Under the pieces are notes generated by a model. It was given only the letters and a program-made list of their open reading frames with translations. It was not told the origin of the DNA and ran no database searches. Source: Desulfovibrio gilichinskyi (GTDB lineage: Bacteria; Desulfobacterota; Desulfovibrionia; Desulfovibrionales; Desulfovibrionaceae). From it: 64,000 bases of DNA. This document shows positions 58,933 through 64,000 of this stretch, in pieces. The first letter of the stretch is position 1, and every line of letters starts with the position of its first letter. Location: positions 248,001 to 312,000 of the forward strand of contig NZ_FWZU01000001.1 in the NCBI RefSeq assembly GCF_900177375.1, written 5' to 3'. The translations under genes were made by a program, and so were the position numbers.

Positions 58933-59050
58933 ACCTCCTTAGAATTTTCGAATTGGTCTCTCTCAATATAAAAGAAACCGGGAGTTCGAACCTCTCTAAG
59001 GCGAGGCTGGCTATTTTAGGACAAAGCCTTGGACATTTCACCACTCCCGG
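58933..59050 (-). promoter_or_regulatory. Antirepressor leader with two interleaved pairings, one sequestering the ribosome site
   Basis: In minus-strand order: A = CCGGGAGT (59050-59043), B = CCTCGCCTTAGA (59006-58995), C = ACTCCCGG (58985-58978), D = TCTAAGGAGG (58943-58934, containing the Shine-Dalgarno). A pairs perfectly with C. B pairs with D over ten bases with a two-base bulge. The pairings cross, so they form either a pseudoknot or alternate states. Local hairpins AATT-CGAA-AATT and GGT/ACC lie between C and D. Confidence 0.6.
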
Positions 59051-59106
59051 CAACTATGAATGCAAGAATATCATGCCCTAAACAGGAAGCAAGTAAAAAA
59101 AGGGCA

Positions 59107-59157
59107 TAAAAAAGCCGCAAGTGTCGGTGGCGGTGTCCGCCTTAGAATGGAGTTTCG
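59107..59157 (-). terminator. Hairpins and terminator-like element between antirepressor leader and exported-protein genes
   Basis: GGCGG-ACA-CCGCC is a tight hairpin, and CCGC/GCGG followed by a T-run (minus strand) looks like a terminator. GGAG/CTCC forms another hairpin to its right. It may end a short minus-strand RNA. Confidence 0.4.
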
Positions 59158-59216
59158 ACGCTCCGTATGTCTAAAACGCCATAGATTGGGGGGAATGTCA
59201 ATCAAAAAGTCAAGGT

Positions 59217-59222
59217 TATAAT
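59217..59222 (+). promoter_or_regulatory. -10 element upstream of the exported-protein genes
   Basis: A perfect TATAAT lies 54 bases before the lipoprotein ATG. No good -35 is seen (AATGTC at 17 bases). Confidence 0.4.
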
Positions 59223-59275
59223 AGTTGTTGAGATTTGTTATTTCATACGATAACCCTGCATAAAAAGGAGGGGTT

Positions 59276-59818
59276 ATGAAAAGAATAAATATGCTGATAT
59301 TATTGGTGGCGATGCTGTGTTTTTCGGGGTGTTGCAAGGGCTTCGTTGTTGATAATACTTTTTATATGAAAAGGCGTCCTAGTCTAACTGTGAAAGTTGA
59401 TAGAAGTATTCCTTATTTTGGTGATCTTACATCGATCAGCGCTAATAGTATTGACATATATGATTTCAGGTCTGTCGATAAAATAGTAAGAATTGAAGTA
59501 TTCTCAGAGAGTAGCAAGTTGCTCTATATTAGTTACGGGAAAGAAAAGCTAAGAAATGAAATAGGATCATATGATATTGATACTTTTAATATTGGAGGAC
59601 TTGAGTATAATTGTGGTATTGATATGTATTCAGGCAACGGGACAGCTAGACAGCTCTGTGCAAGCACTATCGACTCTGACAAAGCCATTATTATAACTTA
59701 TGCAGAGGTGTTACCTAAAGAAGAGCTAAATAAACCCATAGAGCAACGCCGAGCAGATTTTAAGAAAAGGGCTTCTAATAATGTTGTTTTGGGTGAATAT
59801 ATAGAGCCTTCCAAATAA
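59276..59818 (+). CDS. Prophage lipoprotein (180 residues)
   Basis: The ATG follows AAGGAGG. A signal peptide with lipobox CFSGC (Cys19) precedes a beta-rich mature protein with further cysteines (CGIDMY and LCAST) likely forming a disulfide. The protein is not recognised. It and the next gene sit between the antirepressor operon and the internal virion genes, an accessory position. Confidence 0.7.
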   Translation: MKRINMLILLVAMLCFSGCCKGFVVDNTFYMKRRPSLTVKVDRSIPYFGDLTSISANSIDIYDFRSVDKIVRIEVFSESSKLLYISYGKEKLRNEIGSYDIDTFNIGGLEYNCGIDMYSGNGTARQLCASTIDSDKAIIITYAEVLPKEELNKPIEQRRADFKKRASNNVVLGEYIEPSK

Positions 59819-59835
59819 AGTGAGGAGTTTTGTAA

Positions 59836-60396
59836 ATGTCTAAGCTGAATAAATTTAGTGCGGTGGTTGTTATTGCTTTATTTTCATTCCTTGGTGGAAT
59901 CGTGGGCGGTGGCCTTTCGCAGACTTATTTGAGTGATGGGCAGGCGCAGGAATTGAATGTAAATCAGGATGGTGTTTTTAGGCAACTTACAGCTGATGCG
60001 TTGGTTGTTCATCAAATTTTTACAAGTTCTGTGGATATTCTTGATAAAGATTTTAATTCGGTTGGAACGATCCAAGACAATGGACAAGGAGGTGCATCTA
60101 TTTTCTTAGGGAGTCATGATAAGAAGCAAAAGCAATTTAAAACAATGCTTGCAATTGGATCAGGCTCTGAGGGATGTGTAATTTCTTTAAAAGACGTAGA
60201 CGGGGATGGGCGGATTGTTATGGGTGTTAATAAACGGGAACCTAGCTTGAGCTTTGTGTATAATGGATTATCCCGTTTAACACTTGGGACAAATGAAGTG
60301 ACAACTTCAGCCACTGGTGACGACCACACCTATAAAGGAAGTATTTTCGCTTTTGATAAAAACAACAAGGCAACTGATAGTCTTCCTAAATATTAA
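59836..60396 (+). CDS. Membrane-anchored beta-rich protein
   Basis: The 186-residue protein follows GTGAGGAG. It has an N-terminal membrane helix or uncleaved signal (about 8-30, SAVVVIALFSFLGGIVGGG). A repetitive beta-type domain follows (QDGVFRQLTADALVV, GGASIFLGSHDKK, GEGRIVMGV-like turns, LSFVYNGLSRLTLG). This resembles trimeric beta-prism stalk-type proteins. It may be displayed on the cell or act with the lipoprotein upstream. Confidence 0.6.
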   Translation: MSKLNKFSAVVVIALFSFLGGIVGGGLSQTYLSDGQAQELNVNQDGVFRQLTADALVVHQIFTSSVDILDKDFNSVGTIQDNGQGGASIFLGSHDKKQKQFKTMLAIGSGSEGCVISLKDVDGDGRIVMGVNKREPSLSFVYNGLSRLTLGTNEVTTSATGDDHTYKGSIFAFDKNNKATDSLPKY

Positions 60397-60429
60397 CCTA
60401 ACTCTCTAATTCAATCAATAACGCCAAAT

Positions 60430-60461
60430 GCACAGGACGTGCAAAAACTCACAGGATGTGA
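60430..60461 (+). promoter_or_regulatory. Two AGGA-loop hairpins before the internal virion protein gene (CsrA-like)
   Basis: GCAC-AGGAC-GTGC (60430-60442) and TCAC-AGGAT-GTGA (60449-60461) repeat the layout seen before the capsid gene. The ACAGGATGT of the second matches the CsrA consensus closely and serves as the likely ribosome site. Confidence 0.6.
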
Positions 60462-60464
60462 ACA

Positions 60465-61349
60465 ATGGCAGATACTACCTATACTCCTTACGGGAGTAAC
60501 AATACCACTGCGCAAAATGTTGTTAACGGTGCGCTGACTAAAGCTCAGACGGCCCTTAATGGACAGACCACTCCGGCCTATGCCGCCTATACTGGCGACC
60601 AAAAAACTGGCCCTACTCAGATGAACTATTATAACCAGACCGCCACCAATCCTTACCAGTCCCAAGGCGGATTGATGGACGCTGATTATAATGCGTTGCA
60701 AAAAGCTTACGAGCAACCCGCATACGATGCCTATAGCAAGGCTACAGCCAACACCCAAAATGTCTACGGCAATAACGGCATGTATGGCAGCGTGGGCAAT
60801 AATCTTATGTCTGATGCAATGGGCTACAATCAGCAGCAACTTAATACCGGATTATCTAATGCTGTTGATCAACGCTACAAGATGCAGGAAACAGACATGG
60901 ACCGGATGAGGGCCGAAAACGAGAACACCTACAAGTTCGGCATGATGGATGCTCAGCGTCAGGATGAATACAACGCTAATAAAATGGCATGGGATTACGG
61001 ACAGCAGGAAGCTCAACGAGGATGGGATAACAGCCAGATTGATAATAAGTTTGCTTACGATAACGCAAAAAATCAATGGAACATGGCAGGGCAGCAAAGG
61101 TTGTTTGATAATGCCTTGAACCTTGCGGCTGGTTCCGGCTCAACTGCTTCTAGCCAGTTGCAAGCAGGTGCAGATGTATATGCTGCCAACAAAAAGGCAA
61201 GTGCGGATAACACTTCCGGTTGGCTTGGCGCAGCAGGAACAATTGCTGGTGGGCTGCTTGGTAATAAGGACGCCACAAATGCAATCGGTTCCGGCTTAAG
61301 CTCAGCTGGAAGTTGGTTCGGTGATGCAATCTCAAGCTGGTGGAGTTAA
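60465..61349 (+). CDS. Internal virion / ejection protein 1
   Basis: The 294-residue protein is rich in Ala, Asn, Gln, Tyr and Gly. It has a helical, Gln/Asp/Arg-rich middle (DQRYKMQETDMDRMRAENEN and so on) and a Gly/Ser-rich end with a hydrophobic segment (GWLGAAGTIAGGLLG). Short-tailed phages have such proteins inside the head, ejected to make a channel. It starts a set of three coupled genes. Confidence 0.65.
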   Translation: MADTTYTPYGSNNTTAQNVVNGALTKAQTALNGQTTPAYAAYTGDQKTGPTQMNYYNQTATNPYQSQGGLMDADYNALQKAYEQPAYDAYSKATANTQNVYGNNGMYGSVGNNLMSDAMGYNQQQLNTGLSNAVDQRYKMQETDMDRMRAENENTYKFGMMDAQRQDEYNANKMAWDYGQQEAQRGWDNSQIDNKFAYDNAKNQWNMAGQQRLFDNALNLAAGSGSTASSQLQAGADVYAANKKASADNTSGWLGAAGTIAGGLLGNKDATNAIGSGLSSAGSWFGDAISSWWS

Positions 61350-61351
61350 TT

Positions 61352-62341
61352 ATGGCAGGATTCTTTGACCAAGGCGTAGGCGTGGGAATGGATAGGGCCG
61401 CTCGTGGCTTTATGGATGCTTTTAACTCACAGAAAAACCGTTCTTTGAGAGAAAAAGAAATGGACGAGAACAGAGCATTCAGAGAGCAGCAAACAGCTTT
61501 CCAGCATGACCAGATTAACAGACAGAACGGTATACAGGATTTAACCCGACAAGCAAACGGGTTGGCATTTGGTGGGCAGCTTCAAGGTGATATGGGGGCG
61601 TTTGGGAGGACTCCGCAGGAAGTAGAAAGCAAATACGGCTTTAACCCTCTGAATTATGTTTCACCGGGGGCTTTGAATTATCAGACTCCGCAACAAACGT
61701 TTAATAAACAGGCCGCACTTGTTGAACTTAACGCACGGTATAAGGCTTTAGGTAAAGAACCAAAGTATGACGTAATTGAAGACGCTCAAGGGGTTCAAAA
61801 GTATATAACTAAAGGCTCACAAATTCCTAACGGTTGGAGAGTTTCAAAACCTGCTTCTGTTAATATTAATAATGGAGGGGCAATTGTTGGACCCGGTGGC
61901 GTAAATCTTTCAGCAACAGAGGTTAGAGACAATCGCAAAGCTTTAAATGCTGCAGAAGGTGTGAGCAAATCTTTAGACCGTTTAGAAAGTCTAGTTGATA
62001 AATACGGTTGGGAACCTTCAACAGGTTTTAATACTGACACCGTTGCAACATTAGATTCAGCACACCGTAGTGTTCAGATGGAAATGAAAGAACTTTTAAA
62101 TCTTGGCGTACTTAACGGGCCGGATTTAGATTTAATGGATCAGATGCTAATTAGTCCTACAGATGTTCCCACCAATCCGCTTAAGTGGGCTGACCGTAAA
62201 AAAGCTATAAAATCATCTTATGCCGAAGTTCGTAAATTCCTAGAAAGGAAAAAGAAACAACATCTTGCTAATCTCGGTGTGACAGATTCACAAGCAACCC
62301 CTGCAACCAGTTCGAAAGCCGATCCTTTGGGGATTAGATAA
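61352..62341 (+). CDS. Internal virion / ejection protein 2
   Basis: The start at MAGFFDQGVGVG follows GGAG, giving 329 residues. It has a basic helical N-terminal third, a central VNINNGGAIVGPGGVNLSAT stretch and a long helical C-terminal region with Lys-rich end. Its TAA shares a base with the next ATG. Location and composition suggest an ejection protein. Confidence 0.62.
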   Translation: MAGFFDQGVGVGMDRAARGFMDAFNSQKNRSLREKEMDENRAFREQQTAFQHDQINRQNGIQDLTRQANGLAFGGQLQGDMGAFGRTPQEVESKYGFNPLNYVSPGALNYQTPQQTFNKQAALVELNARYKALGKEPKYDVIEDAQGVQKYITKGSQIPNGWRVSKPASVNINNGGAIVGPGGVNLSATEVRDNRKALNAAEGVSKSLDRLESLVDKYGWEPSTGFNTDTVATLDSAHRSVQMEMKELLNLGVLNGPDLDLMDQMLISPTDVPTNPLKWADRKKAIKSSYAEVRKFLERKKKQHLANLGVTDSQATPATSSKADPLGIR

Positions 62342-64000
62342 TGGATATTAATTCAATCCGGGAGAAATTCCCACAATATAAAGACGTAGGCGACCTTGAA
62401 CTTGCACAGGGTTTTCACAAGAAATTCTATTCAGATATGCCCTTTGACGACTTTGCAAAAAAAATAGGTGTTAACTCCGATCCAATCGGGGCAAGAGAAA
62501 AAAGTACTGATTGGGGTAGAGTCGGGGCGCAGATGATCGGGGGAACCGTTGGCGGGGCTATTGGTTTAGCCTCTCCGCTCCCCGGTGGTACATATGTTGG
62601 TATGGGGCTTGGTGATGCCATTGCCGGGCAAGGATATGATCTTGCAAAAGAATACTTTTTCGGAGGCGAAGGCAAGTCTTTTCAAGATCGTATGACAGAA
62701 TCGGCAGTTGATGCAACAACAGGCGCACTTGTCCCGAAAGCGTTTGATACGGCTATTGATGTTGCAAGACCTGTTATCAAGGGCATGATGGGGCCGATAA
62801 AGAACAAACTTGCAGGGGCAGGAGCTAAACAACTTGCACAGGATTATGCAGATTTAGGGGTCACACCGTCAGCAGGAGCGATTACAGGCAATAAAGGGAT
62901 TCAGGCAACAGAACAGGCATTTTCTCAACTTCCAGCATCAGCAAGGACTATGCAAGAGGCGGCAACGCAGACAGTTGACGATACTGCCAAGGCCGCTAAT
63001 CAGCTTGCTAATCAATACGGCTCTATTCTTACTCCTCAAGGCGCAGGGGAACAAATTAAAGGGGCCGCAGAAAACGCAGTTGGTCGGTTTAAAAGTCGCT
63101 CAAGGAATTTGTATGATGCTGTTGATGAGTATTTCCCAAAAGGGGAAGTCGTTCCGATTGAAAATACAACATCATATTTAAAAGAGGCTACAAACGCCTT
63201 TTCTGATGCTCCTGAACTTGGCGCAAGGTTCACGAAGGGGTTGAAAGATATAGGTAGCCGAGTTGCAAAGGATGCTCCAGACGGAGTGCTTGATTTTCAA
63301 ACTCTTAAACGTCTGCGTACAGAAGTTGGTACAGCCCTTGGTGATAAGTTTAACGCTGTAGAAGATGTTAACAGAGCGCAGTTAAAGCAGCTTTACGGAG
63401 CTTTGACCAATGACCTTGAGGCAGCAGCCGTTGCAAAAGGTGGCAATGCTCATAAGGCTTATGCGTTGGCTAATAGATATTACAAGCAACAGATGGCGCA
63501 TAATATTCCGACACTTGAAAAAGTTTTGCAGACTAAAACAGATGAGGCGGCTTTTAAGCTGGCAATATCTGGAGCGCAGGACGGCGGTTCACGGCTTGCG
63601 GTTTTGCGTAGAAACTTTCAGCCGGAAGAGTGGGACACGGTAGCGGGTACAGTGCTTGGAAGGCTTGGAAAATCATCCCCCGGTCAACAGGACATTGCAG
63701 GGCAAGCTTTTAGCGTTAACTCGTTTTTGACTAATTGGAATAAAATAGCTCCTGAATCAAAACAAGCCCTGTTCGGGGGCAGCCGGTACAGTTCTTTAGA
63801 GCCTGAACTTGATAAGCTATTACGGGTTGTCGGTTCTCAGAAAGATGTTGCAGCCATGGCGAATACCTCAAGGACAGGTCAGGCTATCGGTACAATGGCA
63901 ACTTACATGATGCCATTAACGGGCTTTGCTTCTGGAGGCGTTGGCGGGGCAGTATCCGGAACAGCCGTTGCCCTATCTCCTTACGCTGGAGCAAAGCTTA
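62341..64000 (+). CDS. Large internal virion protein, N-terminal part (runs off window)
   Basis: The frame is open for over 550 codons and continues past the right end. It begins MDINSIREKFPQYKDVGDLE, then QGFHKKFYSDMPFDDFAKKIG, the pattern typical at the start of very long phage virion proteins carrying transglycosylase or polyvalent domains. A Gly-rich hydrophobic stretch (about 60-100) and another near the end (TMATYMMPLTGFASGGVGG) suggest membrane insertion. The rest is mostly helical. Enzymatic domains, if any, lie outside the view. Confidence 0.75.
   Translation, partial: MDINSIREKFPQYKDVGDLELAQGFHKKFYSDMPFDDFAKKIGVNSDPIGAREKSTDWGRVGAQMIGGTVGGAIGLASPLPGGTYVGMGLGDAIAGQGYDLAKEYFFGGEGKSFQDRMTESAVDATTGALVPKAFDTAIDVARPVIKGMMGPIKNKLAGAGAKQLAQDYADLGVTPSAGAITGNKGIQATEQAFSQLPASARTMQEAATQTVDDTAKAANQLANQYGSILTPQGAGEQIKGAAENAVGRFKSRSRNLYDAVDEYFPKGEVVPIENTTSYLKEATNAFSDAPELGARFTKGLKDIGSRVAKDAPDGVLDFQTLKRLRTEVGTALGDKFNAVEDVNRAQLKQLYGALTNDLEAAAVAKGGNAHKAYALANRYYKQQMAHNIPTLEKVLQTKTDEAAFKLAISGAQDGGSRLAVLRRNFQPEEWDTVAGTVLGRLGKSSPGQQDIAGQAFSVNSFLTNWNKIAPESKQALFGGSRYSSLEPELDKLLRVVGSQKDVAAMANTSRTGQAIGTMATYMMPLTGFASGGVGGAVSGTAVALSPYAGAKL

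Noticed and set aside
58935..59008. A plus-strand tRNA in the antirepressor leader
   Set aside because: A GGGAG-TTCGAAC-CTCTC T-arm-like hairpin and a near-acceptor stem exist, but the D-arm is a four-base loop hairpin, there is no proper anticodon arm and no CCA. Leader-RNA pairing explains it better.
47810..64000. Tape-measure, sheath or long-tail genes
   Set aside because: No long coiled-coil tape-measure-like or sheath-like gene was found in the part of the prophage visible; the gene set fits a short-tailed phage.

Overview
The window joins two parts: about 28.9 kb of ordinary chromosome (1-28,940) and the left 35 kb of an integrated prophage (about 28,940-64,000, running off the right end). 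Chromosomal gene content suggests a Desulfovibrio-like (Desulfovibrionaceae) bacterium. It has several chemotaxis transducers, an ArgP/LysE pair, a PTS-type dihydroxyacetone kinase fused to HPr and enzyme I, an iron-containing alcohol dehydrogenase and low-to-mid GC. The genus is inferred from gene style, not from a marker gene.

Chromosomal layout. 1-3.6 kb: two methyl-accepting chemotaxis proteins, a Dabb-domain protein and an HPt phosphotransfer protein. 3.6-7.4 kb (minus): YheT-like hydrolase, MntP, glyA behind a ZTP (pfl) riboswitch, and an AlaX-like editing protein. 7.4-7.9 kb: a gene-free stretch with a hairpin-rich candidate small RNA ending in an intrinsic terminator. 7.9-9.5 kb: divergent argP and lysE/argO. 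9.6-13.9 kb: dhaKLM operon with a full-length DhaM-HPr-EI fusion. 14.3-19.6 kb: exported phosphatidylserine-decarboxylase-like protein, two identical initiator tRNA genes, two glycosyltransferases, a TVP38-type membrane protein and a PAP2 phosphatase. 19.7-28.8 kb: hisF-hisH, a DnaJ-like protein, YkgJ, a CoA-binding protein, an M24 peptidase, an AMIN protein, Fe-ADH and a DsbD-type protein.

Prophage layout. The phage sits at a tRNA-Lys(CTT) gene, with a tyrosine integrase next to it. The immunity region (31.4-32.4 kb) has an XRE-like repressor without a peptidase domain, flanked by two identical promoter/operator units in inverted orientation. A hairpin-rich leader precedes the rightward early operon. 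Early genes (32.4-38.7 kb) encode a Rad52-type annealing protein, DnaQ-like exonuclease, SSB, SbcC-like ATPase, RuvC-like nuclease, DnaB helicase and a replication protein. Many small tightly overlapping genes follow (38.7-44.7 kb), including a DUF5675 protein, MazG-like and DUF6378 proteins and a possible lysis/envelope cassette. Next come the small terminase, four phage tRNAs (Thr, Arg, Ser, Ser), the large terminase and the virion genes: portal, scaffold, SU10-like capsid, connector, stabilisation protein and internal/ejection proteins. No tape measure or sheath gene is seen, so a short-tailed (podovirus-like) virion is likely.

The virion block is interrupted by accessory genes, several with promoters of their own: a diverged ADP-ribosyltransferase-like protein, a reverse-strand moron, a lipoprotein, a P22-type antirepressor and two exported proteins. 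Two signals stand out. The antirepressor leader can form two interleaved long-range pairings, one of which hides its Shine-Dalgarno sequence. Pairs of small covarying hairpins with AGGA loops, like CsrA sites, sit directly upstream of the capsid gene and of an internal virion protein gene. Together they suggest post-transcriptional control of this phage, possibly wired to host physiology.
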